From contig NZ_LXFV01000020.1 of assembly GCF_002847345.1 (NCBI RefSeq), positions 1 to 64,000 of the forward strand: a stretch of DNA of 64,000 nt, given 5' to 3'. Both the position numbers and the translations under genes were made by a program. The stretch's first letter is position 1; every line of letters starts with the position of its first letter. Source of the stretch: Pectobacterium peruviense (GTDB lineage: Bacteria; Pseudomonadota; Gammaproteobacteria; Enterobacterales; Enterobacteriaceae). The notes beneath the pieces were generated by a model. The model ran no database searches. It saw nothing but the letters and a program-made list of their open reading frames with translations, and was not told the DNA's origin. Below are positions 29,008-40,243 of the stretch, one piece after another.

Positions 29008-29941
29008 CCCACTGATTGAACAACGGGCAGACCCTTTCATTCTTCGCCATACGGATGGTCAGTATTATTTTATTGCCTCGGTCCCCGAATACAATCGGCT
29101 CGAAATTCGTCGGGCCAGCTCGCTGGAAGCACTTTCCCATGCCACCCCGGTGACGATCTGGCGCAAGCATGAACGCGGCCCCTTAAGCTCGCTGATTTGG
29201 GCACCGGAACTGCATGTGATTGATGGCAAATGGTATGTCTATTTCGCCGCAGCACCGACGGAGGAAATCAAGGAGGGTTTATTCCAGCACCGCATGTTTG
29301 CACTGGAATGCGCGGATAGCGACCCGCTTACAGGCAACTGGGTTGAAAGAGGACGGATTTACACGCAGTTCGATACCTTCTCACTGGATGCCACGCACTT
29401 TGAACATAGAGGAAAGCGCTACTATCTGTGGGCGCAAAAAGATCCCGCCATTGCGGGCAACTCGAATCTGTATCTGGCGGAAATGGAAAACCCGTGGACG
29501 CTGAAAGGCACGCCTGTCATGTTGAGCAAACCGGAACTGCCGTGGGAAGTGATCGGTTTTAAAGTCAACGAAGGTCCCGCCGTCATTAAGCACGGCGAAC
29601 GCATCTTTATCACCTATTCAGCCAGCGCCACCGATGAAAATTACTGTATCGGCTTACTGTGGGCGGATGCGGATAGCAATCTGTTGAGCCCGACAAGCTG
29701 GCATAAATCGCAGCAGCCGGTTTTCACCACCAGTTGGGAAAACCGGCAATTTGGGCCTGGGCATAATAGCTTTACCCAAACAGAAACGGGCGAGGATGTG
29801 CTGGTTTACCATGCCCGCAATTATACAGAGATCGAAGGCGATCCGCTGTATGACCCGAACCGCCATACGCGGATTAAAACGTTCAGTTGGGATCGTAACG
29901 GCATGCCCGCGTTCGGCGAGCCTCCTGCAGACAGACAATAG
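28982..29941 (+). CDS. Glycoside hydrolase family 43 enzyme (arabinofuranosidase/xylosidase)
   Basis: 319 residues from the ATG at 28982, preceded by a full AGGAGG five bases upstream (the next ATG at 28985 is an alternative). It shows the five-bladed propeller pattern of GH43 and its catalytic acids: Asp in QRADPFI (near residue 17), Asp in SLDATHFEH and Glu in KVNEGPAVI. No signal peptide, so it should act in the cytoplasm on sugars imported by the symporter whose 3' end it overlaps by 26 bases. Alpha-L-arabinofuranosidase is the commonest activity in close relatives; xylosidase cannot be excluded. This fits use of plant cell-wall arabinan or arabinoxylan fragments. Confidence 0.88.
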   Translation: MMNPHQWPNPLIEQRADPFILRHTDGQYYFIASVPEYNRLEIRRASSLEALSHATPVTIWRKHERGPLSSLIWAPELHVIDGKWYVYFAAAPTEEIKEGLFQHRMFALECADSDPLTGNWVERGRIYTQFDTFSLDATHFEHRGKRYYLWAQKDPAIAGNSNLYLAEMENPWTLKGTPVMLSKPELPWEVIGFKVNEGPAVIKHGERIFITYSASATDENYCIGLLWADADSNLLSPTSWHKSQQPVFTTSWENRQFGPGHNSFTQTETGEDVLVYHARNYTEIEGDPLYDPNRHTRIKTFSWDRNGMPAFGEPPADRQ

Positions 29942-29943
29942 AT

Positions 29944-29980
29944 GAAAAACAGGTGCGCTGGGAAATCAGACCAGCGCACC
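29944..29980 (-). terminator. Terminator of ampDE, overlapping the ampE stop
   Basis: GGTGCGCTGG pairs with CCAGCGCACC around a 9-base loop that contains the ampE stop codon. On the minus strand it is followed by TGTTTTTC. It also lies just after the convergent GH43 gene. Confidence 0.75.
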
Positions 29981-30820
29981 ATATATTGTCAGGAGTGCGA
30001 CCACGACCACCAGCACCAGCGTCACCTTTTTCGCCAGCGTCACAGCGGCTTTGGGTGTTTCTACAGGTTCGATGTGGGATTCACGCGCCAGAGAAAATTG
30101 AGCGAGCTGAGTTAACACCCAGTATTGCGAGCTGCGGGAATCTCCCAGCGATGCGAACCAGGCAGGCAGCGCTTTTTCGCCGTGCCCCAGCAAGGCGTAA
30201 GCCGCACCGGCTAGACGAGCAGGAATCCAGTCAAGCCAATGCAGCAAGCTATCAACGCCGGACTGGGCGCGTTCCAACGGCGTGTTGTGCCGTGCCAGCC
30301 AGGTCTGTCTGGCACGTAAAAATGCGTATCCCATCAGCGTAATCGGCCCATAAGGCCCAGCGACGACGAACCAGAATAGCGGGGCTAAATAGAACCGGAA
30401 GTTTATCCACAGCAATGCGTTTTGCAGTTCTTTCAATTGCTCGCTTTCGCTCGTGCCCACTGGCAGACCGTGAATCAGCGCCAGTTCAGCCGCCATTTCA
30501 CGGCTGGCATCCGCCTCGCCGCGCTGTGCTGCCTGTAAATAGCGCCGATAGTGCTGACGGATTTCACCCGCGCCAATGCACATCAGGCTGATGATGATCC
30601 ACAGCAAAAGAGAAATCAGGCCGAACAGAATGCCGCTCGTTAGCCACAGCAATCCGGCTACAATGCCCATGCTGCATAGCGTCAGGAACAGCGTTTGAAA
30701 TAAAGACGGAGACGGAACATGCCGGAACACCACTTCAAGCCGGTGATCGATCTGCCAGTGCTCCCCCTGTTTGAACAACCGTTCCCATGCCAGCGTAAGC
30801 AACAGTGTAAACAGCGTCAT
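29966..30820 (-). CDS. ampE: Regulatory signalling modulator protein AmpE
   Basis: Inner-membrane protein of 284 residues with about four membrane segments, first described with AmpD in beta-lactamase regulation; its biochemical role is not settled (a cobalamin-biosynthesis-like CbiB/CobD fold has been noted). The N terminus [22 protein letters not shown] is characteristic. The start overlaps the ampD stop by four bases, showing translational coupling. No AmpC or AmpR gene is in this window. Confidence 0.95.
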   Translation of the reverse strand: MTLFTLLLTLAWERLFKQGEHWQIDHRLEVVFRHVPSPSLFQTLFLTLCSMGIVAGLLWLTSGILFGLISLLLWIIISLMCIGAGEIRQHYRRYLQAAQRGEADASREMAAELALIHGLPVGTSESEQLKELQNALLWINFRFYLAPLFWFVVAGPYGPITLMGYAFLRARQTWLARHNTPLERAQSGVDSLLHWLDWIPARLAGAAYALLGHGEKALPAWFASLGDSRSSQYWVLTQLAQFSLARESHIEPVETPKAAVTLAKKVTLVLVVVVALLTIYGALV

Positions 30821-31392
30821 TGGTCTAGGCTCCCTTTGTTCTCTGTCCAGTTTTCTTGTAGCAGAAGATGATAGCCGTCCCAGTCAAATGCTGGGCCGGG
30901 GTCGGTTTTACGACCTGGAGCGATATCGCTATGCCCGGTAATTCGTGACGGCGTGATGGGGTAATCCCGCATTAATAGGTGCGTAATCGCAGCCAAAGAG
31001 TGATATTGCTCCGTGGTAAAAGGCAGCGTATCCGTCCCTTCCAGCTCGATACCAATAGAGAAATCATTGCAGCGTTCACGGCCTTCAAACACCGAGACTC
31101 CGGCATGCCAAGCACGTTGATTGAAAGACACATACTGTGTGGTTTGCCCGTCGCGGCGGATCAGGCAGTGTGCCGCCACGCGTAAATGGGAAATATCGGC
31201 GAAATAGGGATGTGCCGTAGGATCTAAGGTAGCGGTAAACAGTTGATCAATATACGGACCGCCAAACTCACCCGGCGGCAGGCTGATATTGTGAATCACC
31301 AGTAAAGAAGGCACCTCATTATTCGGGCGACCATCATAATGCGGTGAAGGCGTGTGTGTAATATCGGATAACCAGCCATTTTCCAAAAGCAT
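30817..31392 (-). CDS. ampD: 1,6-anhydro-N-acetylmuramyl-L-alanine amidase AmpD
   Basis: Cytoplasmic zinc amidase that releases the peptide from anhydromuropeptides in cell-wall recycling and thereby lowers the AmpR inducer. 191 residues, close to E. coli AmpD (183). Zinc ligands are His34 (in [14 protein letters not shown]) and the His and Asp of [20 protein letters not shown]. It is the first gene of ampDE. Confidence 0.97.
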   Translation of the reverse strand: MLLENGWLSDITHTPSPHYDGRPNNEVPSLLVIHNISLPPGEFGGPYIDQLFTATLDPTAHPYFADISHLRVAAHCLIRRDGQTTQYVSFNQRAWHAGVSVFEGRERCNDFSIGIELEGTDTLPFTTEQYHSLAAITHLLMRDYPITPSRITGHSDIAPGRKTDPGPAFDWDGYHLLLQENWTENKGSLDQ

Positions 31393-31810
31393 CGGCGATA
31401 ACCTCGCATCGTATCGTTAGCCGGCTGAATCAGGCGAAAAATCAGTTTCAGGAGTAAAACAATTGGAGCCAAAAGTCCTTGTATCCAAGATACCATGTTT
31501 CACGCCATGCTATCTATCCAACTAGATATCAATAGATTTTACCATTCGTTTTGCGATTTTTTCGCTGTTTTTCCGTCAGCATTCAATCTCTACATCCTTT
31601 TTAGCAACGTAAAATCCCCAACACCATTATGTGATAAAAATCACATTACAAATGTAATATTGCAATAAAAGGCAATCGTTTTCGTGCATTGCGTCTATTT
31701 TTACTTAAAATGCATGACAAAATTATCTTCTGATTTTTTTAGATATTACCAAAACTTATTTTGCGGTCTTACGCACGACGTAAATAACGTCTAACATTAT
31801 GGTACTTAAC
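31393..31810. other. Divergent ampD / tsx intergenic region
   Basis: 418 bases without a supported gene. AT-rich from 31500 onwards. It contains a consensus CRP site and TTGCAAT/GCATTGC elements resembling CytR half-sites (about 31660-31695), as expected for tsx. Confidence 0.6.
31627..31648. promoter_or_regulatory. CRP-cAMP site upstream of tsx
   Basis: TGTGATAAAAATCACA (31630-31645) is a perfect TGTGA-N6-TCACA core with AT-rich flanks, about 170 bases upstream of the tsx start. E. coli tsx is activated by CRP and repressed by CytR. Confidence 0.85.
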
Positions 31811-32671
31811 ATGAAAAAAACTTTCGCTGCAGGCGTCTTGCTCGCACTGTCATGCTCAATGCCTGTCCTGGCCGACAGCAATAAAGCCGAATACCTATCC
31901 GACTGGTGGCATCAGAGCATTAACGTCGTCGGCAGCGCCCACACGCGCTTCGGGCCACAGCTGAACAGCACGACCTACCTGGAATATGAAGCATTTGCGC
32001 GTAAAGACTGGTTCGATTTCTACGGCTACGCCGATGCGCCTAAATTTTTCGGTGGCGATCCCGACAGCCGTGGCATTTGGGACAAAGGCTCTCCGCTGTT
32101 TGTCGAGATCGAACCGCGCTTCTCTATTGATAAACTGACAGGAGCTGACCTGAGCTTTGGTCCGTTCAAAGAGTGGTACATCGCCAATAACGTTATCTAC
32201 GATCAGGGTCGCAATAGTGGTTCACGTCAAAGCACCTGGTACATGGGCTTAGGCACCGATATTGATACTGGCACCGATCTGTCTCTCTCATTGAACGGCT
32301 ATGCCAAATACCAATGGCAGAACTACGGCGCAGCGAACGAAAATGAGTGGGACGGCTACCGCGTAAAAGTGAAATACTCTTACCCGCTGGGCTCGCTGAT
32401 GGGCGGTAACGTCTCTTATATCAGCTTCACCAATTTCGATTTCGGTTCAGAACTGCGTGATAAATCGAATTCAAGCCGCACGAACAACTCCATTGCCTCC
32501 AGCCATATTTTGGCTCTGGGCTACGATCACTGGCACTACTCTTTCGTCGCACGTTATTTCCACAATGGCGGCCAATGGGCTGATGGCGCAGAACTCAATT
32601 TCGGCAAAGGCCCGTTTGAAGTGAAATCTACCGGCTGGGGCTACTATCTGGTTGTCGGTTACAACTTCTAA
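31811..32671 (+). CDS. tsx: Nucleoside-specific channel-forming outer-membrane protein Tsx
   Basis: Twelve-stranded outer-membrane channel for nucleosides and deoxynucleosides; in E. coli also the receptor for phage T6 and colicin K. 286 residues from the ATG at 31811; signal peptide [21 protein letters not shown]. The mature start ([17 protein letters not shown]), [24 protein letters not shown] and the terminal Phe (VVGYNF) match E. coli Tsx. No strong ribosome binding site is seen, and an ATG at 31799 is possible. In E. coli tsx lies elsewhere, so its position between ampD and nadC is a rearrangement. Confidence 0.95.
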   Translation: MKKTFAAGVLLALSCSMPVLADSNKAEYLSDWWHQSINVVGSAHTRFGPQLNSTTYLEYEAFARKDWFDFYGYADAPKFFGGDPDSRGIWDKGSPLFVEIEPRFSIDKLTGADLSFGPFKEWYIANNVIYDQGRNSGSRQSTWYMGLGTDIDTGTDLSLSLNGYAKYQWQNYGAANENEWDGYRVKVKYSYPLGSLMGGNVSYISFTNFDFGSELRDKSNSSRTNNSIASSHILALGYDHWHYSFVARYFHNGGQWADGAELNFGKGPFEVKSTGWGYYLVVGYNF

Positions 32672-32682
32672 AATGACATCTC

Positions 32683-32714
32683 CTTTCCGGCGACCACGCA
32701 TGTTCGCCGGAAAG
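32683..32714 (+). terminator. Stem-loop after tsx
   Basis: A perfect 11-bp stem (CTTTCCGGCGA with TCGCCGGAAAG, loop of 10) lies 12 bases after the tsx stop. No T-run follows, so it may stabilise the 3' end instead of terminating. Confidence 0.5.
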
Positions 32715-32767
32715 TTAAAGAAAGTAATACATTGAATTACAAAGACTATTCATTCTGGATGTCCTGA

Positions 32768-33706
<939 letters not shown>

Positions 33707-34025
33707 TCACATCCCTATTTCTACCGACGAGGTGCCATTTCGCACCTCGTTCGCATTTCTTCATCTCCCATCACATCGTAACAATACTATCTCCCAACTC
33801 CGCACGGACTTCCTGTCCTGATAATGTGAATAATGCGTACCTGCCCGCAAAAATTTTTCAATCCTCTGCAAATTCCTAAAAATATGTCGTAGCGCTTTCC
33901 TGTTTTCATTTTCCCTCCTCGTCAGCCTTCACGCCCTTTTCTATGCTGCCAGCCATTCGTATGAATTGATGCATCGCTATCTTTGCGCACCACAGAAATT
34001 TATATCCAACAACAGGGAAATCAAC
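33707..34025. other. nadC-ppdD intergenic region
   Basis: 319 bases. Apart from the nadC terminator I see no element I can name; a search by eye for a CRP-S (Sxy-dependent) site upstream of ppdD gave no convincing match. Confidence 0.5.
33727..33750 (+). terminator. Terminator of nadC
   Basis: ACGAGGTGC pairs with GCACCTCGT (loop CATTTC), 20 bases after the stop, followed by a short T-rich stretch (TCGCATTTCTTC). Confidence 0.7.
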
Positions 34026-34472
34026 ATGACAAAACAACAAGGATTCACACTGATTGAGCTGATGGTCGTCATTGCGATCATAGCCATCCTCAGCGCCATT
34101 GGCGTGCCGGCCTATCAAGGCTATCTGCAAAAAGCGGCGCTGACGGACATGCTACAAACAATGGTGTCTTATAAAACGCCAGTCGATCTCTGCGGTCTGG
34201 AAAATGCCGCATTTACCGCCTGCAACGCAGGAAGTCAGGGAATTCCGAGCAGTAAATCTTCACGCTATGTCAGTGCCGTTAGCGTCGCTCAAGGGGTCAT
34301 TACGCTAACTGGGCAAGCCACTCTGCAAGGTCTGCGCGTTATTCTGACGCCAACGTGGGATACCGAAACGGGCGCTTCACGCTGGACGAAAAACTGTGCC
34401 ACGGATGACAACGCAGAGAGCCTGCAATCGGCCTGTCAGGACGTTTTCCGTTTCGATAATACGGCGGGTTGA
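34026..34472 (+). CDS. ppdD: Type IV prepilin PpdD
   Basis: Major pilin of the chromosomal type IV pilus. 148 residues from the ATG at 34026 (AGGGA upstream). The class III signal MTKQQG|FTLIELMVVIAIIAIL is complete: cleavage by the prepilin peptidase after Gly6, N-methyl-Phe as first mature residue, and Glu at position 5. Four Cys are visible, two near the middle (DLCG, TACN) and two in the C-terminal part (KNCAT, SACQD), giving probable disulfides. First gene of the ppdD-hofB-hofC operon. The prepilin peptidase and secretin genes are not in this window. Confidence 0.95.
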   Translation: MTKQQGFTLIELMVVIAIIAILSAIGVPAYQGYLQKAALTDMLQTMVSYKTPVDLCGLENAAFTACNAGSQGIPSSKSSRYVSAVSVAQGVITLTGQATLQGLRVILTPTWDTETGASRWTKNCATDDNAESLQSACQDVFRFDNTAG

Positions 34473-34474
34473 TC

Positions 34475-35947
34475 ATGACTGATTCGTCCTTGTCCTCCGA
34501 ACATACTCTCAGCGAGTTACAGACACTGTGTCGGCGTTATCAGGCATTACTGCTGAGTCTTGATGAACAAACGCTGTCAGTTGCCGTCACCACGTCTCCT
34601 TCTGCGGAGATGATTGCCGCACTGCGTTTCGCCAGCAATCGTCGAATTATGGTGGAACAATGGCCACAGGCCAGAATGGAACAACAGCTTAATCCAGTGA
34701 ATGCCGTTGCCGAACCCACAGAGACTTACCAAACCAGCGCCGATCGTTCCAGCACCGGGCAACAGGATCAGGATGACGCCTCCCCAGTAGCGCAATTTAT
34801 CCATCAAACGCTGCGCCTCGCCGTTCAGCGCCGCGCTTCTGATATCCACTTTGAGCCGTTGTCAGACAGTTATCGTGTGCGGCTACGGATTGACGGTGTG
34901 TTGCAGGCAATATCCGCGCCCCCTCCCGAACTGACAAACCGAATTACCGCGCGACTGAAAATCATGGGTAAGTTGAATATTGCAGAAAGGCGATTGCCGC
35001 AAGACGGTCAATTCAGCCTGATGCTGGATCAACAAGCCTACTCGTTACGCATTGCTACCCTTCCCGTGCAACAAGGAGAAAAAGTCGTACTGCGTATTTT
35101 GCAAACGCACCAGCAAGAACTGGCGCTGGATAAGCTCGGGCTCACCGCAAAAGCATTGCAGCAGGTTATTAGCGTGCTGAGCGCTGCACAAGGCATGCTG
35201 TTAGTCACTGGCCCAACGGGCAGTGGAAAAACGGTGACGCTTTATAGCGCGATACGCTGGCTGAACGATATCAGCCGCAATATCTGTAGCGTGGAAGATC
35301 CCGTCGAAATCCCTTTGCAGGGAATCAACCAAACGGCGATAAATCCTAAAGCCGAGCTGGGATTTGGTCGAATTTTACGTGCGCTGCTGCGACAGGATCC
35401 AGACGTCATTATGATTGGTGAAATTCGCGATACCGAAACCGCAGAAATTGCAGTAAAAGCCGCACAAACCGGCCATCTTGTCATGTCCACGCTACATACC
35501 AATTCTGCCGTAGAAACCCTGACTCGACTCAGTCATCTGGGCATTCCCGGCTATCTGTTAGCCGCAGCGCTAAAGCTCATCGTCGCACAGCGTCTTGTAC
35601 GTCGGTTATGCCCGCACTGTAAGACACCGGGAGAGCCCCTACTCTCCCTGCCAAGCAACGTATGGCAAGGGCCATTACTCCATTGGCAAGCCAGCGGCTG
35701 TAGCCACTGTTTCTCTGGCTACTATGGGCGCGTCGCGCTCTATGAATTGCTCCCCATCACACCGGATTTTCAGGCAGCGTTAGCAAGCAACGCCAGCGTG
35801 GGGGAATTATCTGCTCTGTCACGCAACTCAGGTTTCCCAACACTACTAGCCGCAGGACTGGATCTGGTCAATGACGGCCTAACCTCGCTTGCTGAAGTCT
35901 ATCGTGTTGTAGGCGATGAACACTCAATAAATCAGGAAGCGCAATGA
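34475..35947 (+). CDS. hofB: Type IV pilus assembly ATPase (GspE/PilB family) HofB
   Basis: Cytoplasmic hexameric ATPase that powers pilin assembly. 490 residues from the ATG at 34475, two bases after the ppdD stop (a TTG at 34469 is possible). The Walker A GPTGSGKT, the Asp box (SVEDPVEIPLQGINQ), Walker B (RQDPDVIMIGEIRD) and His box (AAQTGHLVMSTLHTNSA) are intact. The zinc-binding Cys set (LCPHCKTP and SGCSHCFSGYYGR) typical of GspE/PilB is present. It ends in a four-base overlap with hofC. Confidence 0.94.
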   Translation: MTDSSLSSEHTLSELQTLCRRYQALLLSLDEQTLSVAVTTSPSAEMIAALRFASNRRIMVEQWPQARMEQQLNPVNAVAEPTETYQTSADRSSTGQQDQDDASPVAQFIHQTLRLAVQRRASDIHFEPLSDSYRVRLRIDGVLQAISAPPPELTNRITARLKIMGKLNIAERRLPQDGQFSLMLDQQAYSLRIATLPVQQGEKVVLRILQTHQQELALDKLGLTAKALQQVISVLSAAQGMLLVTGPTGSGKTVTLYSAIRWLNDISRNICSVEDPVEIPLQGINQTAINPKAELGFGRILRALLRQDPDVIMIGEIRDTETAEIAVKAAQTGHLVMSTLHTNSAVETLTRLSHLGIPGYLLAAALKLIVAQRLVRRLCPHCKTPGEPLLSLPSNVWQGPLLHWQASGCSHCFSGYYGRVALYELLPITPDFQAALASNASVGELSALSRNSGFPTLLAAGLDLVNDGLTSLAEVYRVVGDEHSINQEAQ

Positions 35948-37149
35948 AGCTAGAACGCTTATATCACTGGCAGGGCATCACGTCCGAGGGTGAATTTACC
36001 GAAGGTGAGCTCATCAGCACACACCGCCAGCACGTCTATGCCAGCCTAATCACACAAGGCTACCAACCGCTTCTCGTAAAAGTCGGTCATTACCTGTCAC
36101 TCCGCTACTGGAAGCGCGAACAGCTCGGCGAATTAATCAAACAGCTCGCTGCCCTGCTACAAGCAGGATTGCCGCTGCTGGAAGCATTAAAACTGGTGTC
36201 AGAACAGCATGAGCGCCCCGGCTGGCGCTGCGTATTACGAGACGTTCGCACTCAGGTTGCTCAAGGAAGTTCGCTATCTGAGGCATTGCACGTCTATCCT
36301 CATATCTTTCCCGTTCTGTACCGCTCCCTCATTGCCGTCGGCGAATTAACAGGGAAACTAGATACATGCTGCCTACAGCTAGCTCAGCAGCAAGAAAAAC
36401 AATCCAGACTGCAACAGAAAGTCATCAAGGCGTTACGCTATCCCTGTTTTGTTTTAGCCATCGCCATATTGGTCAGTATGATGATGCTGATTCTAGTTTT
36501 ACCTGAATTTGCGACGCTCTACTCCTCGTTTAACGCGCCATTACCGTGGTTTACCCGGCAGTTGCTTCATCTGGCAGATATTATCGCTGGTTACGGATTC
36601 ATTGGGTTGCTGGTACTAAGTTGTCTGATACTGGGTTACACCCGACTGAGACAGAAAAAACCATTATGGAAAATAAGGGAACAAGAATGGTTGCTGAAGC
36701 TTCCCGTGGTATCCAGCCTGCTACGCGGTAAATCGCTGAATCAGATATTTACTATTCTGGCGATGACGCAACATGCGGGTTTGACGCTTCCGGAAGGGCT
36801 GGATGCCGCCGCGACGATCCGTCACCCGCTTTATCAAGCCGCGATTCAACAGATACAGGCGCAGTTGCATCAGGGCACGTCGCTATACCATGCCACACAA
36901 CATCACGCTGCGCTGTTCCCTGCACCTTGTCCACAGTTGATTCGCGTTGGCGAAGAAACCGGTGCGCTGGATGCGATCTTTACACAGCTGGCAGAATGGC
37001 ACGAGGGGCGGGTACAACAGCAGGCAGACATGCTGACACAAACGCTGGAGCCGTTACTGATGATGGTCGTAGGGGGAATGGTCGGGGCGCTGGTGATTGG
37101 CATGTATTTACCTATCTTCCAACTGGGGAATGTATTGGCCGGTGCCTGA
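35944..37149 (+). CDS. hofC: Type IV pilus inner-membrane platform protein (GspF/PilC family) HofC
   Basis: Polytopic inner-membrane protein anchoring the pilus assembly ATPase. 401 residues with the two repeated GspF domains (about 75-195 and 275-395) and three membrane segments (near 170-190, 210-235 and 370-390). The repeats contain LIKQLAALLQAGLPLLEAL and IFTILAMTQHAGLTLPEGLD. It starts four bases before the hofB stop, so the two are translated together. Last gene of the operon, convergent with guaC. Confidence 0.93.
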   Translation: MKLERLYHWQGITSEGEFTEGELISTHRQHVYASLITQGYQPLLVKVGHYLSLRYWKREQLGELIKQLAALLQAGLPLLEALKLVSEQHERPGWRCVLRDVRTQVAQGSSLSEALHVYPHIFPVLYRSLIAVGELTGKLDTCCLQLAQQQEKQSRLQQKVIKALRYPCFVLAIAILVSMMMLILVLPEFATLYSSFNAPLPWFTRQLLHLADIIAGYGFIGLLVLSCLILGYTRLRQKKPLWKIREQEWLLKLPVVSSLLRGKSLNQIFTILAMTQHAGLTLPEGLDAAATIRHPLYQAAIQQIQAQLHQGTSLYHATQHHAALFPAPCPQLIRVGEETGALDAIFTQLAEWHEGRVQQQADMLTQTLEPLLMMVVGGMVGALVIGMYLPIFQLGNVLAGA

Positions 37150-37233
37150 ACCGACCAATACGACACGACAACGTCTACAAATCAGATCGCACCACCACCG
37201 TTAACAGCAGAAAGATGGAATCTGAAGACACAA

Positions 37234-38274
37234 CTATCCGTTGAAAATACGGTTTTCCTGCTCGGCTACGCGAATAAACGTTGTGCGCTTCGTTAGCTCT
37301 TTCAAACGGGATGCACCAACATAGGTACAAGCCGAACGCAAGCCACCAAGGATATCGCGTACGGTATTATCTACCGGACCGCGTAGTGGCAGTTTCACGG
37401 TTTTTCCTTCTGCGGCACGGTACTCCGCCACGCCGCCGACGTGACGTTCCATCGCAGATGCGGAACTCATCCCGTAGAACAACATCATTTTCTCACCGTT
37501 TTCTTCAACGATGGTTCCTTCACATTCATCATGTCCTGCCAGCATACCGCCCAGCATGACAAAATCGGCTCCGCCACCGAATGCTTTCGCGACATCGCCC
37601 GGCATCGCGCAACCGCCGTCGCTTACAATTTGTCCGCCGAGACCATGTGCCGCATCAGCACATTCAATCACTGCGGAAAGCTGAGGGTAACCCACCCCCG
37701 TTTTAACACGCGTTGTGCAGACAGAACCGGGGCCAATACCGACTTTCACGATATCCGCGCCAGAGAGAATGAGCTCTTCCACCATTTCACCCGTCACCAC
37801 GTTTCCCGCACAGATAACCTTGTCTGGACAGGCCTCACGCACTTTTTGTAGGAACGTGACAAAGTGCTCAGAATAACCATTTGCTACATCGATACAGATA
37901 AATTTCAGTTCAGACGACAGCGCCAGAATTTGCTTTAACTTGATGAAATCAGCATCAGATGTCCCGCTCGAGACCATGACATGGCGTAATACCGATTCTG
38001 GTGCACGCTGCACAAACTGGGCCCATTGCTCGACAGAATAGTGTTTATGGACAGCCGTCAGAACATCAAAAGAAGCCAGGACCTCCGCCATACTAAACGT
38101 ACCCACGGTATCCATATTGGCGGCGATAATCGGAACACCGGACCAGTTGCCTCCGGCGTGAAGGAAGGTGAATTGACGTTCTAGTTCAACGTCGGAGCGG
38201 CTTTTCAGCGTCGAACGCTTTGGCCGGATGAGAACGTCTTTAAAGCCTAACTTTAAATCTTCTTCAATACGCAT
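37234..38274 (-). CDS. guaC: GMP reductase
   Basis: NADPH-dependent deamination of GMP to IMP in purine salvage. 346 residues from the ATG at 38274; the frame is open to 38373, but [22 protein letters not shown] is the E. coli-type start. The IMPDH/GMPR barrel is complete, with the catalytic Cys in [11 protein letters not shown] and the phosphate-binding [26 protein letters not shown]. Same place and order as in E. coli, convergent with hofC. Confidence 0.97.
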   Translation of the reverse strand: MRIEEDLKLGFKDVLIRPKRSTLKSRSDVELERQFTFLHAGGNWSGVPIIAANMDTVGTFSMAEVLASFDVLTAVHKHYSVEQWAQFVQRAPESVLRHVMVSSGTSDADFIKLKQILALSSELKFICIDVANGYSEHFVTFLQKVREACPDKVICAGNVVTGEMVEELILSGADIVKVGIGPGSVCTTRVKTGVGYPQLSAVIECADAAHGLGGQIVSDGGCAMPGDVAKAFGGGADFVMLGGMLAGHDECEGTIVEENGEKMMLFYGMSSASAMERHVGGVAEYRAAEGKTVKLPLRGPVDNTVRDILGGLRSACTYVGASRLKELTKRTTFIRVAEQENRIFNG

Positions 38275-38565
38275 GAGGTTCGAGTTCCTGGTGAGTGACG
38301 GCGGAATGTTCAGTATCGTTACTGGGCTAATCGTGTTTGAAAAAATAATGCCCTTTACCAGTGACGTTATCATACGCAGGAATAATCCTGCGGCAAGACT
38401 GCGATTTTCACTTTATTTGGGATAAAATCAGAAAAATTTACCTATTGCCTAACAAGATGATAGCGTGGAGCAAACCACGGCTTATGCCTGATTGGCTCAA
38501 GGGGGTGGAAATGTATCCCTCTCCCTTGAAAATAGTAGAAATGTTAATTTTTCAACACGAGTGCA

Positions 38566-39192
38566 ATGACATACATCGTAGCCTTAACGGGCGGTATCGG
38601 CAGCGGGAAAAGCACCGTAGCCGACGAATTTGCCAAATTAGGGGCCACTATCGTTGATGCAGATATCATCGCGCGTCAGGTAGTCGAACCTGGAAAACCC
38701 GCACTGGATGCCATTAGGCTCCGGTTTGGCGATCCCGTGCTCAATGACGATGGTTCATTGAACCGTACCGCGCTGCGCCAACGAATTTTCTCCTCGCCAG
38801 AGGAGAAACAGTGGCTGAATAATTTGCTCCATCCGTTGATCCATCAGGAAACACAGACCCAGTTTCAGACCATATCCACACCGTACATTCTGTGGGTCGT
38901 CCCTTTACTGGTGGAGAACGGTTTACAACAGCGAGCACAACGTATTCTGGTCGTCGATGTAGACAGAGAAACACAGCTTGAACGCACACTGGCCCGCGAT
39001 GGAATCAGTCTGCAGCAAGCAGAAAACATACTGGCAGCACAGGCAACCCGAGAACAGCGCCTGGCTTGTGCCGATGATATTATTGATAACAGTCGCTGCC
39101 CAAACGAGCTGGCTCCACAGGTTGCGGAATTACACCGCCATTACCTGGAGTTAGCCGCCTCCGCAGCCGACAGGATGGCTAAGAATGAGTGA
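38566..39192 (+). CDS. coaE: Dephospho-CoA kinase
   Basis: Last step of CoA synthesis, phosphorylating the ribose 3'-OH of dephospho-CoA. 208 residues (E. coli 206). P-loop [15 protein letters not shown] at residues 6-20, then the [10 protein letters not shown] substrate motif and the lid region with [11 protein letters not shown]. It overlaps zapD by eight bases and is the first gene of coaE-zapD-yacG. Confidence 0.97.
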   Translation: MTYIVALTGGIGSGKSTVADEFAKLGATIVDADIIARQVVEPGKPALDAIRLRFGDPVLNDDGSLNRTALRQRIFSSPEEKQWLNNLLHPLIHQETQTQFQTISTPYILWVVPLLVENGLQQRAQRILVVDVDRETQLERTLARDGISLQQAENILAAQATREQRLACADDIIDNSRCPNELAPQVAELHRHYLELAASAADRMAKNE

Positions 39193-39937
39193 CGCTTCCT
39201 CAACGATTTTATTTGAATATCCGCTGAACGAAAAAACACGTACCTGGTTGCGTATCGAGTCATTACTGCAGCAGTTGCATCAAAACCACTCCCTGACCGA
39301 CATGGGAAGTGCCCTGACATTTTTTCGCGCCATCGCCGAGTTGCTTGATGTGCTGGAACGCGGAGATGTACGCACCGAATTGCTGAAAGAATTGGAGCGC
39401 CAACAGCAAAAACTGCTGCAATGGAGTGATGTGCCGGGCGTTGATATGGAGCGCATCCACTCGCTACGACGTCAGTTGAAAGATCTGTCCAGTACGCTAA
39501 TGGCAGCACCGCGGATGGGGCAATTCTTACGTGAGGATCGCCTGATTGGCATGGTACGCCAGCGGCTCGGTATTCCCGGCGGGTGTTGCAGTTTCGACTT
39601 GCCAACGCTACATAGCTGGCTACATCAGCCTCAGGATCTGCGCGAGAAATTGGTTTCAGGCTGGCTTAATTCTTTGTCACCACTCAAACAAGCGCTGGAT
39701 ATGATCCTGGAACTCATCCGCCACTCAGGGATATTCCGACCGCAGACCAGCCTGAATGGTTTCTTTCAGGACAATGCCTCTGATGCGGATCTGCTGCGTT
39801 TGCGTCTTGAACAGATGCATCAACTCTATCCACAGATATCCGGCCATAAGACGCGCTATGCTATCCGTTTTCTGCCATTAGATAGCGAAAACGGCCATAT
39901 TCCGCCTCGTTTAACGTTTGAACTGGCCTGCTGTTAG
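39185..39937 (+). CDS. zapD: Cell division protein ZapD
   Basis: FtsZ-associated protein that binds the FtsZ C-terminal tail and bundles filaments at the Z ring. 250 residues, the E. coli ZapD (YacF) length is 247. An alpha-helical N-terminal part with coiled-coil character (about 15-110) precedes a beta-rich domain. [19 protein letters not shown] at the start is diagnostic. Translationally linked to coaE; yacG follows after 72 bases. Confidence 0.96.
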   Translation: MSDASSTILFEYPLNEKTRTWLRIESLLQQLHQNHSLTDMGSALTFFRAIAELLDVLERGDVRTELLKELERQQQKLLQWSDVPGVDMERIHSLRRQLKDLSSTLMAAPRMGQFLREDRLIGMVRQRLGIPGGCCSFDLPTLHSWLHQPQDLREKLVSGWLNSLSPLKQALDMILELIRHSGIFRPQTSLNGFFQDNASDADLLRLRLEQMHQLYPQISGHKTRYAIRFLPLDSENGHIPPRLTFELACC

Positions 39938-40009
39938 ACTCAGCCCTGATAAACGAAAACGTGTTAAGCATCAAATAGATATTCAGTACAAATAGAGTGA
40001 AAAAAATTT

Positions 40010-40204
40010 ATGACAACAGAGATTACGACGGTGAAGTGCCCAACCTGCAAGCAGGCGGTCATCTGGGATGAAAACAGCATCTATCGCCCATTTTGCAGCA
40101 AACGTTGTCAGCTCATCGATTTGGGCGAATGGGCTGATGAAGAAAAGCGCATTCCGAGTGATGATATGGTTTCAGACAGTGAAGACTGGAGCGAAACGCG
40201 CTAA
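40010..40204 (+). CDS. yacG: DNA gyrase inhibitor YacG
   Basis: Small zinc protein of 64 residues that binds the GyrB C-terminal region and inhibits gyrase in E. coli. The zinc site is CPTC (residues 9-12) and CSKRC (28-32); the tail is acidic. Last gene of coaE-zapD-yacG, convergent with mutT. Confidence 0.95.
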   Translation: MTTEITTVKCPTCKQAVIWDENSIYRPFCSKRCQLIDLGEWADEEKRIPSDDMVSDSEDWSETR

Positions 40205-40243
40205 TAGCCACGTTTCGCGATAACGACTTCAGACAGGATTCAA

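Noticed and set aside
31296-31496. A 66-residue frame overlapping the ampD start
   Set aside because: It overlaps conserved ampD codons and extends into the promoter region; no ribosome binding site.
33760-34025. A CRP-S (Sxy-dependent) site upstream of ppdD
   Set aside because: Only partial matches to TGCGA-N6-TCGCA were visible, so it was not called.
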